This document shows, piece after piece, positions 28,041-36,114 of a stretch of 43,570 nucleotides of DNA. The stretch covers positions 1 to 43,570 of the forward strand of contig JAHHIB010000076.1 in assembly GCA_019359075.1 (NCBI GenBank), in the 5' to 3' direction. How positions within the stretch are numbered: position 1 is the first letter of the stretch; every line of letters begins with the position of its first letter. The stretch comes from Kalymmatonema hyalinum WJT4-NPBG1 (GTDB lineage Bacteria > Cyanobacteriota > Cyanobacteriia > Cyanobacteriales > Nostocaceae). A program made the translations under genes and the position numbers. The notes beneath the pieces are model-generated. The model made no database searches. It saw nothing but the letters and a program-made list of their open reading frames with translations, and had not been told where the DNA came from.

Positions 28041-30131
28041 CTACTCCACAGAGGAAGAACGACGGCGACGGCGGCGCTTATCGCTTAAGCTGCTGTTAGC
28101 TTCACTTTCATCCGTCATCAAGTCAAGATCCTGTGCATCAGTTGCAGCTTCTGGCTCGGGTTCGCTTGGTGGCTCAACTACTGTGACAACAGCGCTTGCT
28201 CTTTCAGAGACAGGTACTCTTTCAGAGACAGGTGCTCTTTCAGAGACAGGTGCTTTTTCAGAGGCAGGTGGTTCTGAGGTTGATTCAGTCGGTGTAGCAG
28301 GGCTGTGCCCAGGCAAGGTGACGTTGATAATCACAGACTTAGGATTTCTGACCTCCCGACCCAACTTTTCCAAGGGAGAAACTCCCATCTGGGCGTAGAC
28401 ATCCTGTTCCTCGGTTGACATTTCTACAGTCACAATCTCTGGTGGTTCTACGACTGGCTTGACTAGCTCTACCTTAGTCACTTTGCCACGCTCGGCTCTA
28501 TCACCCCAAGAGGGTTTGCTAATACTGGGTGGAGGTAGTTCTGATGGGGCTCCAAGCTCGGCGTCGTCATCCATTTCCAAGTCTGGCTCGTTAAGAAACG
28601 CCAGGGAGTTTGCCGCAATCCGTGGCTCATCTTTGCCATTCCCCCCATTCACCCTTTCTACGCGAGTGCTGCGGCGGGTACGACGCTTTCTGCTGTCGCC
28701 AATTTCTTGATAGCTGGGATGATTGACCAGATTCGAGGCACTCAAGTCATTGTCAGTCTCGTATGCTTCTGCATATCCTTCATAGGTTTCCCGTGGTTCA
28801 GCCGATCGAGCAACTGGCAGACGTGGTTCTCTATGAGGCAAGGAGGATACAAGGCGCTCTGGTAATTCTGTTGGTGCTAGTGGTCGGCTTTCTGCTTCTC
28901 CCGGTAAATGAACAGTATGCCCTAAACCACCACAGGTGGGGCAAAGTTTACCAAACAATTCGTAAATGTTTTGACCTTGACGCTTGCGGGTGAGTTCAAC
29001 TAAACCCAACTCGGTAAGTTGGGCAATCTGAGGACGAGCTTTATCTGCTTTGAGTGCTTTATTAAAATGTTCTAGAACATGGAGTTGGTCACGCCGCGAT
29101 TCCATATCAATAAAATCAACGACAATTACCCCAGCAATATTTCGCAGCCGCAACTGACGGGCAATTTCTGTGGCGGCTTCGCAATTTGTCCACAAAACAG
29201 TTTCCCTAGCAGTTGCCGATCGCGTAAACGAGCCGGAGTTGACATCTATTACTGTTAATGCTTCTGTCGGCTGAATAATGATATAGCCTCCAGAAGGTAG
29301 ATCGACTCTGGGTTTGAGGGCTTCTTTAATTGCCGCATTAATCCGGAAGTACTCTAAAATGGGAGCGCGATCGCGGTGATGGTCGATTAACAACCCTTGT
29401 GGTGTTTGCCCGCCACTCCAGTTCTGCAAGTACTGCTTCACCCGCTTCAAACCAGTACTGGAGTCTACCACAATCCTATTCACATCTGCGCCGTACATAT
29501 CCCGCAGCACGCGCTGAATAAAATCATCGTCCCGATTCAAGAGTGCTGGAGGACGTGTTGATTGCGCTTCTTGTTGAATTGCTTCCCATTGCCTTTGCAG
29601 CGATTCTAAATCTTCGATAATCGCTTCTTCCGGCTTGCCCTCGGCTTCGGTACGAACCAGCAAACCCATTCCTGCTGGTTTTATCAAAATTGCCAGCGCA
29701 CGTAAACGGTTGCGCTCGCTTTCACTTTTAATCCGACGTGATAAATTTACACCCCGACCGTATGGCATCAACACTACGTAGCGTCCGGGTAAGGTGATGT
29801 TGCCCGTGAGCCTGGGTCCTTTGGTACCCGTTGGCTCTTTCATCACTTGCACTAATACTTTTTGCTGCGGCGTTAATAATTCTGTAATAGCTGCTGCTGT
29901 CCGCCTCAGCCTTAATGGTCCTAAGTCAGTGACATGAATAAAACCATTGCGCTCTGGATCACCAATATTGACAAATGCTGCATCTATCCCAGGTAGTACA
30001 TTTTCCACTACTCCTAAGTAGATATCACCAATTTGGTGATGACCTGTGGCAACAACGAGTTCTTGTATTTGGTCTTCCGAAAATACTGCAGCAATTTGAT
30101 GCTGTTCCGCGATGATAATTTGTTTTGGCAT
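28041..30131 (-). CDS. rne: Ribonuclease E
   Basis: The main endoribonuclease of mRNA decay and rRNA/tRNA processing. At 696 aa it has the compact cyanobacterial form: catalytic half with S1 domain (about residues 35-120, VVENVLPGIDAAFVNIG), the DNase I-like domain carrying the catalytic Asp pair in VIDVNSGSFT and VVDFIDMESRRDQ, and the Zn-link CPTCGG near residue 397. The shorter non-catalytic tail is low-complexity. It ends in RRRRRRSSSVE, matching the nonapeptide-type motif shown in Anabaena to bind polynucleotide phosphorylase. Inside the tail an 18-bp unit repeats four times (28201-28272), encoding (Ser-Glu-Arg-Ala-Pro-Val)-type hexapeptides. GAGG lies 12 nt before the ATG. It is followed by rnhB in the same unit. 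Expression is probably autoregulated as in other bacteria, but no element is assigned here. Confidence 0.97.
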   Translation of the reverse strand: MPKQIIIAEQHQIAAVFSEDQIQELVVATGHHQIGDIYLGVVENVLPGIDAAFVNIGDPERNGFIHVTDLGPLRLRRTAAAITELLTPQQKVLVQVMKEPTGTKGPRLTGNITLPGRYVVLMPYGRGVNLSRRIKSESERNRLRALAILIKPAGMGLLVRTEAEGKPEEAIIEDLESLQRQWEAIQQEAQSTRPPALLNRDDDFIQRVLRDMYGADVNRIVVDSSTGLKRVKQYLQNWSGGQTPQGLLIDHHRDRAPILEYFRINAAIKEALKPRVDLPSGGYIIIQPTEALTVIDVNSGSFTRSATARETVLWTNCEAATEIARQLRLRNIAGVIVVDFIDMESRRDQLHVLEHFNKALKADKARPQIAQLTELGLVELTRKRQGQNIYELFGKLCPTCGGLGHTVHLPGEAESRPLAPTELPERLVSSLPHREPRLPVARSAEPRETYEGYAEAYETDNDLSASNLVNHPSYQEIGDSRKRRTRRSTRVERVNGGNGKDEPRIAANSLAFLNEPDLEMDDDAELGAPSELPPPSISKPSWGDRAERGKVTKVELVKPVVEPPEIVTVEMSTEEQDVYAQMGVSPLEKLGREVRNPKSVIINVTLPGHSPATPTESTSEPPASEKAPVSERAPVSERVPVSERASAVVTVVEPPSEPEPEAATDAQDLDLMTDESEANSSLSDKRRRRRRSSSVE
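28201..28272. repeat. Four tandem 18-bp units inside rne
   Basis: CTTTCAGAGACAGGTGCT repeated four times in register, the last copy diverged. It encodes six-residue repeats in the non-catalytic linker, so copy number changes would keep the frame. Confidence 0.9.
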
Positions 30132-30842
30132 TCAATTATTTTCCTCAAGAACTGGCAGCACAAACAGACTATTTGGGGGTTTGTTATACCTCTCGCCCCG
30201 GCAACAAGTCCGCTCATGCGCTGCTTTTTAAAAATTGCGCTTCTTCGCTCAAACTTAGGGAGCTATTTACGCGCTCGACTGCGTTTACACTGTTGATTCT
30301 TCCAGAACGGCTGCATATTATTTAAGCAATTAAATCATCCGTCCGTGGTTAATTTTTGATCCAATACCCTTTCCCTGGAGAGTCCTAAGTCCTGAGTCCT
30401 GAGCCCTGAGTTCTAAGTAATAAAGTCTTGAGTTCTGGGTAATTTACACTCAGCACTCGCGCTCTCGTTACTTAACACTGTCTCAGCACTCGCGCTCTCG
30501 ATACTTGGCACTACATTGTGGATTGGGCGTTCAAATTAATTTTAAAAATCATAGAATCAGAGAAGCCGACGAACCTTGCTGTTGGTAATTGCTGATTCAC
30601 GAGCTTTGAGCTTAAAGAGAGTGTTATTTAATCTGCCTGGTGTTTGTCTGGGATAAAAAACCCGCGCTTAGTTTCACTTCTTTTATCTTTGCTTTTGCGC
30701 CCTGAATACCAGGGTAGTGAATCAGTTTACTCAATGCAGCGCCAGAAAATTTCTCTTCATCTCATTCTAACGCAACCTTGTCAAAAATCAATTCCCAAGA
30801 TGTGCTAATAGAGGGCAACCACAAGCAAATTGCCCCAAGCGA
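30132..30842. other. Upstream region of rne, with repeats in its distal half
   Basis: Divided into about 200 bp next to rne that could form its leader, and a repeat-bearing part at 30380-30514. The rest (30515-30842) lies downstream of the radical SAM gene and upstream of nothing else on the plus strand. I see no gene and no clear terminator for the minus-strand radical SAM gene. Confidence 0.4.
30380..30514. repeat. Heptad STRR tract plus 33-bp tandem duplication
   Basis: From 30380 the heptamer GAGTCCT recurs in register with variants (AAGTCCT, GAGCCCT, GAGTTCT). Beyond it, a 33-bp unit starting CTCAGCACTCGCGCTCTCG occurs at 30449-30481 and again at 30482-30514, identical over its first 19 bases and diverging after that. 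Both are short tandem arrays in the spacer upstream of rne. Confidence 0.8.
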
Positions 30843-33575
30843 TTAAACTCCCAAAATCAGCCGATTTCGATGAATTTGCAGCAGATGAAAATCTGTACCT
30901 GCTACTTGTTCTAGCATAGAGAGGATTTGTTCGGGACGCAATAGCACTCCGTCATGACGACAGCTGCCCACATAACGCAGGATAACTGTAGACTCTTCTT
31001 GATGCTCAGGGCGTTTTGGTAACTCAAATAATTCTAACTCAAACAAGCGATCGCGCAGATTTACCAACTGAGTTTTGCCTGACTTGGTTGTGTGTTCCCA
31101 CCAAACCTCATCTTTGGCTTTGATGGCGTCAATCCAGCTTTCCCATTGTATCGGTGTCGCCTCCTGCTGACAAGCCACGGTGATTAGATACTCCGCAGCC
31201 TCCAGAAGTTGGTTAGCCGAACTCGCTTTTAAATCGAGCTGTTCCACCTGATATATAGGAATGTCTAACGGCAGAACCTCAGCCAGTTTTTCGCGGAAAG
31301 TCTCCACATCAACTGGCTGTGTTAGCTCAAAATCCACAATTTCACCACTGCTTGTGACTCCCAAAGGCAAGGCATATGCAATGGAAATGCGGGGGGTAGG
31401 ATGAAAGCCACCAGTAAAAGAAACTGGCAATCCTGCTCGCCGTACACTTCTATCAAATAGGCGCATCAAATCTAGATGACCTACTAAAGCCATACCGCCC
31501 AGCTTACCAAACCAGACACGCAGCCGTTGTGCTTTGGTAGTATTCGGGACAAACTCACCAGCAAATTCCGGGATAGAAGGCGGGGAAATGACAACATTAT
31601 GACCAAAGTCAGTGCCGCAGACACCACAGTGAGAACAACCTTCAAAAGAGCAATCTGGTACAGTTGCTGCATCTAAGGCACGTTGCAAGTCTTCCTTGAG
31701 CCATTTTTTATCAATACCAGTGTCGATGTGGTCCCAAGGTAGGGGGGCGTCGAGGGGAGATGAGGAGCCAGCGCCGTGCGGGGGTTCCCCCCGTTGAGGC
31801 GACTGGCGTGGGGATGTTACTTGCTTATCTTCCTCATCTTGTTTCCCAAACAAATTCCACTCGCCTTTCTCGACTTGGCGGTATTTCCAGTCTAAGCCAG
31901 CTTCCCAAATGGCTTGTCCCCAAGCACTAAAAGCTTTTTCGACACTGTCATACCAAGAATCCATGCCTGCCCCTAATTCCCAAGCACGGCGCACTACTGG
32001 GGCAAGAGAGCGATCGCCTCTGCCAATAAAATCTTCCATTGCCGAAATACGGACATCGGTGAAATTCACCTTGACTCCTTTGATTCGCCGGAATGCTTGC
32101 CGCAGTAATGCTTGCTTGCGCTCAAACTCAGCTGTGGAAACCGAGTGCCACTGAAAAGGCGTATGGGGCTTGGGCGTAAAGTTAGAAATTGTCAAGTTAA
32201 ATGACAGTGGTCTTCTGTCTTTTCCTCGACACTCCCGTTGTAACCAGCTTACCGTTTCCGCAATGCCAAACACGTCGGCATCGGTTTCACCAGGCAAGCC
32301 GATCATGAAATACAGCTTAATTTTATCCCACCCTTGTTCCCAAGCTGTTTTTACACCCCGCAGCAGTTCTTCGTTGGTCAAACCCTTGTTGACTATGTCC
32401 CGCATTCGTTGGGTTCCAGCTTCTGGAGCAAATGTCAGTCCCCCTTGCCGCATACCGCCTAGGATGTTAGCAATATTTTCATCAAATCTGTCAACTCGTT
32501 GGCTTGGTAGAGTCAGGGAAATATTTTCATTTTTTAACCGATTTTTTATTTCCGTCCCTACTGCTGGTAAAGATAAATAATCAGAACAGCTCAGGGATAG
32601 TAAAGAAAATTCGTTGTAACCGGTTTGCCGCATTCCCGAATCTATCGCTTCCACGACATCCGCTGGTTCCACATCCCGCGCTGGTCGGGTGAGCATTCCT
32701 GGTTGGCAGAAGCGACAGCCGCGAGTACAACCGCGCCGAATCTCAATTACCAAGCGGTCATGCACCGGCTCGATGTAGGGTACTAGCCCAATCGAATACG
32801 CTGGTATTGGGGTTGCAACCCGCCGCACAATTCGTTTTGGAACATCTGGGCGGTTGGGATGAACTGAACCATCCTCTGCCATGTCGTAAAACTGCGGAAC
32901 ATAAACGCCTGGTATCTGCGCTAAATCCAGCAATAGTTCTTTACGGCTCAGCCTTGCTTTTTTCCCCTCTTCCAACACTAAGCCGATTTCTGGCAGCAGT
33001 TCCTCGCCATCTCCTAAAGCGAAGAAGTCGAAGAAGTCGGCGTAGGGTTCAGGATTGGATGTCGCCGTCTGTCCCCCTGCAAAAATCAACGGGTAACTAA
33101 AGGATGGAGAACATGAAGAAGATGTTGCTTGCTCATCTCCCTCATCTCCCTCATCTCCCTCCGCCTCCAGGCGTTCTCGCCAAGTCAGAGGGATGCCAGC
33201 CAAATCCAACATTTCTAGAATGTTGGTTGCTCCGAGTTCATAACTGAGGCTAAAGCCCAAAATGTCAAAGTCCGTCAGCGATCGCCTTGACTCTACGGCA
33301 AACAATGGTGTTTTTGTTGTCCGTAGTTTTGCTGCTAGATCCGGTCCTGGTAGGTAAGCGCGATCGCATAACTGGCGCGGTTGGGAATTCAAAATATTAT
33401 AGAGAATAATATGCCCTAAGTTGGATGCACCTACTTCATAAACTTCTGGGTATGTCAATACCCAGCGGATCTCTGCCGTATTCCAAGGCTTGTGAATCGC
33501 TAAGAGCTCGTTACCTAAGTAACGAGCTGGTTTTACAATATCCGATGTGATTAACTTTTCAACTGCAACAGCCAC
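30843..33575 (-). CDS. TIGR03960-type B12-binding radical SAM protein fused to a DUF2344-like domain
   Basis: A 910-aa protein of the YgiQ-like / TIGR03960 group. The N-terminal region (about residues 1-230) resembles a cobalamin-binding Rossmann domain. The radical SAM 4Fe-4S motif is in RRGCTRGCRFCQPGM near residue 285 (CX3CX2C). FAPEAGTQRMRDIVNKGLT and the LSFNLTISNFTPKPHTPFQW block are family hallmarks. From about residue 670 comes the C-terminal DUF2344-type domain (VGHLDLMRLFDRSVRRAGLP). A Cys-rich CSFEGCSHCGVCG stretch precedes it and may bind a metal or cluster. The substrate is unknown, though RNA or tRNA modification is a reasonable guess. Two stretches look inserted: an EGDEGDEGDE ladder at about residues 140-149 and a repeat-derived segment at about 588-603. 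The start is GTG with a weak ribosome-binding site. Confidence 0.88.
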   Translation of the reverse strand: MAVAVEKLITSDIVKPARYLGNELLAIHKPWNTAEIRWVLTYPEVYEVGASNLGHIILYNILNSQPRQLCDRAYLPGPDLAAKLRTTKTPLFAVESRRSLTDFDILGFSLSYELGATNILEMLDLAGIPLTWRERLEAEGDEGDEGDEQATSSSCSPSFSYPLIFAGGQTATSNPEPYADFFDFFALGDGEELLPEIGLVLEEGKKARLSRKELLLDLAQIPGVYVPQFYDMAEDGSVHPNRPDVPKRIVRRVATPIPAYSIGLVPYIEPVHDRLVIEIRRGCTRGCRFCQPGMLTRPARDVEPADVVEAIDSGMRQTGYNEFSLLSLSCSDYLSLPAVGTEIKNRLKNENISLTLPSQRVDRFDENIANILGGMRQGGLTFAPEAGTQRMRDIVNKGLTNEELLRGVKTAWEQGWDKIKLYFMIGLPGETDADVFGIAETVSWLQRECRGKDRRPLSFNLTISNFTPKPHTPFQWHSVSTAEFERKQALLRQAFRRIKGVKVNFTDVRISAMEDFIGRGDRSLAPVVRRAWELGAGMDSWYDSVEKAFSAWGQAIWEAGLDWKYRQVEKGEWNLFGKQDEEDKQVTSPRQSPQRGEPPHGAGSSSPLDAPLPWDHIDTGIDKKWLKEDLQRALDAATVPDCSFEGCSHCGVCGTDFGHNVVISPPSIPEFAGEFVPNTTKAQRLRVWFGKLGGMALVGHLDLMRLFDRSVRRAGLPVSFTGGFHPTPRISIAYALPLGVTSSGEIVDFELTQPVDVETFREKLAEVLPLDIPIYQVEQLDLKASSANQLLEAAEYLITVACQQEATPIQWESWIDAIKAKDEVWWEHTTKSGKTQLVNLRDRLFELELFELPKRPEHQEESTVILRYVGSCRHDGVLLRPEQILSMLEQVAGTDFHLLQIHRNRLILGV
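31767..31813. repeat. Palindromic repeat element inside the radical SAM gene
   Basis: A 47-bp element with terminal GCCAG/CTGGC and an inner CGGGGG-TT-CCCCCG stem lies in frame and is translated (around SPRQSPQRGEPPHGAG). The 13-mer AGGCGACTGGCGT also occurs, reverse-complemented, in the spacer at 1081-1093, which shows it belongs to a dispersed family. Confidence 0.75.
33132..33158. repeat. 9-bp tandem repeat inside the radical SAM gene
   Basis: Three copies of CTCATCTCC in register, translated on the minus strand as Glu-Gly-Asp repeats. It is the same unit as at 15921-15965, there read on the other strand as Ser/Pro. Confidence 0.85.
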
Positions 33576-33673
33576 TGTGGTATCTTTTAGCTACCTTAAT
33601 TACAGCTACTCACCTCCAACATTAGCATTTATTAGGTGTTTCAAGAGAACTACTCGTTTCCCGTAAGACTTTT

Positions 33674-34039
33674 TTAGGCATAAGTCAGTGTTGCTTCTTG
33701 ATTTGAGAGGTAAGCAGCTTCAAACGCGGCTTTCCCTTCAAATATTTCAAAAACCCTATCTACTTGGGTCAGTTCAAATATAATTTTGAGCGACGGTGAA
33801 ACCGAGCAAAGGCTGAAGCGCCGTCCTAGCTTTTGAGCCAGTTTGAGCGCAGACACTAATGCCATCAAGCCTGCACTGTCTAATGATTCTACCTGCTCTA
33901 AATTCACGAGCAAGATAGAAATTCCATCTTGTGCTAGCGCTTTTGTTAATTTGGTTTCAAATTCTAAAGCGTTTTTGGCATTTAGGCACCCGTGAGGACT
34001 AATAACAGTTATTTTTGGATAGTCTAGTACTGCTTGCAT
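33674..34039 (-). CDS. STAS domain protein (anti-sigma factor antagonist-like)
   Basis: A 121-aa single-domain STAS protein. The characteristic strand-loop VESLDSAGLMALVSALKLAQ contains the phosphorylatable Ser (Ser55 of DSAG) seen in SpoIIAA and RsbV proteins. The strand order and FSLCSVSPSLKIIFELTQVDRVFEIF complete the domain. Such proteins act in partner-switching with an anti-sigma kinase and a PP2C phosphatase, neither of which is encoded here. The sigma factor or other target is therefore unknown. The GTTACATCC sequence directly before the ATG on the coding strand is not a Shine-Dalgarno site. It is separated from the radical SAM gene by 98 bp on the same strand, and cotranscription is possible. 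Confidence 0.9.
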   Translation of the reverse strand: MQAVLDYPKITVISPHGCLNAKNALEFETKLTKALAQDGISILLVNLEQVESLDSAGLMALVSALKLAQKLGRRFSLCSVSPSLKIIFELTQVDRVFEIFEGKAAFEAAYLSNQEATLTYA

Positions 34040-34503
34040 CGTTACATCCTATTAAAGTTATCGAACTTTAAAGTTAGATGTATTTGAACATAAACTTTTT
34101 TTTCTCACATCGACCATTCGTATTACGTCTCTTTGCTGAATCTTTATTGCTATTGCGTTACTCTTTAAAGATTGTTATAAACGCAAGAAAATTTGTGTTT
34201 AAATATACTTTTTTTACTTTTTAAACAAATATAATCTCCACAAGCAGCCGCACAGGTGAGGATGAATAGCTTGTTCTAGTTATAAAGTTTATTTATCCTA
34301 GAATTTTATTTGATTTGTATTCAAATACCTATAAAGCTAATAACCTCACGTTATCGCTTCATTATTGGCAGACAGTTGGCTCAATAGTGAACCATTTCCT
34401 CCTATAGCTGTGATCCAGGTCACTGCTATAGGAGTGTTTGGATCACTTTTTATACCAAATGTTACCCTGGATAATGACTATTTATATAGTTGGTGTAATC
34501 GCT
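34040..34503. other. Spacer between divergent STAS and small-protein genes
   Basis: AT-rich with no clear element. An open frame reaches upstream of the next gene start, but its extra residues look non-native. A short CTATAG-flanked inverted repeat near 34401-34431 (CTATAGCTGTGATC / GATC..CTATAG-like) is visible, possibly a hairpin in the leader. No operator is assigned. Confidence 0.35.
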
Positions 34504-34710
34504 ATGAGAACAAAATACTCTATTCGTCTATTGGTAGAAAAAGCTCTCGATATTAAAAAGTTGACTCCTGAAATTGAAAATGAAATTAACTCAGAACTGA
34601 CCGAAATGGGTTATATTTCTGACGTGGACTACGAAGCTTTGGAACTATTAATGGCAGAGATGGACGCTGGTCGCATTCAGTTGGTTTCAAGTCTAGGCTT
34701 GTTATCCTGA
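34504..34710 (+). CDS. Small hypothetical protein, 68 aa
   Basis: Starting at the ATG at 34504 gives MRTKYSIRLLVEKALDIKKL, a short hydrophilic, helical protein with an acidic middle (PEIENEINSELTEMGYISDVDYEALELLMAEMDAG). The frame is open to an upstream ATG at 34438, but that 22-residue hydrophobic extension looks like untranslated leader. The even charge pattern and lack of stop codons suggest a real gene. I do not recognise a family. It is not obviously a DNA-binding protein and has no Cys or His clusters. No operon partner is near. Confidence 0.55.
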   Translation: MRTKYSIRLLVEKALDIKKLTPEIENEINSELTEMGYISDVDYEALELLMAEMDAGRIQLVSSLGLLS

Positions 34711-35213
34711 GGGCTCGGCATTACAGTCGGCTTAAATTGAGTGAATTTCAATAAAGACTAAAGTCATGAAACTTCAATATAAGCAACAGAAATTATAGTA
34801 ACAATAGCGACGATACTTTGGCAGCGTCACTACTCATATTTTTTTTGTAAGATTAATTATATATTTTATCGTAGGGGGTAAACAGAGAAGACAATGCTTC
34901 CACATTTGCATTAATCAGTAGTTATCCCCATGCCGTAGGCGGTTTGTTAAATCGGTACTCTTTTACTGACAAGGGAGTAGGGAGTAGCTTTGGTTCAAAT
35001 GGGAGATTACACCCTGATAGCAGATCTAGGTTATCCCGTCTACCGTACATCTAATATTTTTACTGGTAGTAAACCTTTTGCCATGCCCCTAAAGATAGAA
35101 AATCAATTTTTGCCGCTTCTCAATGCTATTCCTTCTGAGGGATGCAGGCATTCGCTACTGTTGCTCAGGGGACTGAGGATTAGATGGGCAAGAATTTACC
35201 CAATCCCTAATCC
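34711..35213. other. Spacer, AT-rich, with short repeats
   Basis: Contains GGGAGTAGGGAGTAG (34974-34988), a heptad-type repeat. The one open frame on the plus strand (34990-35217) ends in the CCCTAAT heptad repeat and has no coding character. No gene is supported. Confidence 0.4.
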
Positions 35214-35238
35214 CTAATCCCCAATCCCTAATCCCCCT
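35201..35238. repeat. CCCTAAT heptad (STRR) tract
   Basis: A run of heptamers CCCTAAT, CCCTAAT, CCCCAAT, CCCTAAT ending in CCCCC. It covers the last codons and stop of the minus-strand gene ending at 35214. The same motif sits just before rpsJ near 23818-23830. Confidence 0.8.
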
Positions 35239-35582
35239 TTTTGTGCTTGCCAAATTTGGTGAATAAAGTGATTGAATTGTTGCTTGGCAACACAGATCTG
35301 TCCAGGTTTTGGTTCTTTTGCCAAAACGTGACTCAAAAAACTAATAACTTCTGTGTCTAAGGCAGGTTGAAATAAATTGACAGACCAAAGCAGGTCAGAT
35401 GTATCTCGCAGATCAGTGATCAGCGGCGGTTCTTGGGTAAAGTTGACTAGCACTAAAGGACGCACCCAGCACAACTGACGAGAAACCACGACTTGAATGA
35501 CTTCTGCATACAGCTTCATGTCGCCATGCTCTAAAGATAAAATTTGTCCTGCTTGAAACTCCAAGGTTATCTCCATAGTCAC
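35214..35582 (-). CDS. Hypothetical cyanobacterial-type protein, 122 aa
   Basis: A soluble 122-aa protein of unknown function, starting MTMEITLEFQAGQILSLEHG. A Met two codons in (MEITLEF) could also be the start. The central part WVRPLVLVNFTQEPPLITDL and the C-terminal helix IWQAQK have a fold-like alternation of strands and helices but no recognised motif. The C-terminus (KGGLGIGD) is encoded by the heptad repeat tract at 35201-35238, so the original end may have been replaced. It is divergent from clpS, with 228 bp between the start codons. It is probably real, because the frame has ordinary composition outside the repeat. Confidence 0.6.
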   Translation of the reverse strand: MTMEITLEFQAGQILSLEHGDMKLYAEVIQVVVSRQLCWVRPLVLVNFTQEPPLITDLRDTSDLLWSVNLFQPALDTEVISFLSHVLAKEPKPGQICVAKQQFNHFIHQIWQAQKGGLGIGD

Positions 35583-35810
35583 ACGGATGATAGCGACAAG
35601 TATATTTTTATTGGTTATTCAATTTTAAGGGGATAAGGGGATAGGGTGTAGCGGCGCAGTCAAAGCTGTGCAGCCATCAGTCCAAAGTAGCAAAAATTTT
35701 GACCACCCCGTTATTTGCGTGTCTATGCTATAAAATGGGTTAATAAGTGTTAAGCAGTATTTGGACAAAAATTCTGTTGTAGTAATTCATTCACAAAAGA
35801 GCAAAGAACA

Positions 35811-36092
35811 GTGTCTGTCGAAACCATAGAGAAGCGTTCAACATCCCGCAAGCTAGCGCCTCGGTATCGCGTTTTGCTCCATAATGACGACTACAACCCT
35901 ATGGAGTATGTGGTGCAGGTTCTACTAACCACAGTACCGAACCTCACCCAGCCTCAGGCTGTCAGTATCATGATGGAAGCCCATACCAACGGGCTAGCCC
36001 TAGTCATTACTTGCGCTCAAGAACACGCCGAGTTCTATTGCGAAACCTTGAAAAATCATGGTTTGAGTAGCACAATTGAACCTGAAGAATAA
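35811..36092 (+). CDS. clpS: ATP-dependent Clp protease adaptor ClpS
   Basis: ClpS delivers N-degron substrates to ClpA/ClpC for degradation by ClpP. The 93-aa protein has a flexible N-terminus followed by the core PRYRVLLHNDDYNPMEYVVQVL, whose NDD motif contributes to the binding pocket, and the helix with PQAVSIMMEAHTNGLALV, ending TCAQEHAEFYCETLKNHGL. The start is GTG with a weak purine stretch upstream. A possible promoter (TTGACC at 35699-35704 and TATGCT at 35724-35729, spacing 19) precedes it. It is 22 bp upstream of the CPBP protease gene, so the two may be cotranscribed. Cyanobacteria often have two ClpS paralogues, and I cannot say which one this is. Confidence 0.95.
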   Translation: MSVETIEKRSTSRKLAPRYRVLLHNDDYNPMEYVVQVLLTTVPNLTQPQAVSIMMEAHTNGLALVITCAQEHAEFYCETLKNHGLSSTIEPEE

Positions 36093-36114
36093 AAGGTCAT
36101 AGGCAATAGATAGA

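Noticed and set aside
28201-28272. Possible CRISPR-like array
   Set aside because: Units are contiguous without spacers and encode an in-frame peptide repeat.
27811-28398. 195-codon open frame antisense to rne and rnhB
   Set aside because: Spans the junction of two well-supported genes, and its repeats mirror the coding repeat.
34985-35010. GGTTCAAAT suggesting a tRNA T-loop
   Set aside because: No matching acceptor stem, D-arm or anticodon arm around it.
34990-35217. Plus-strand open frame of 75 codons
   Set aside because: No ribosome-binding site, and it ends inside the CCCTAAT heptad tract.
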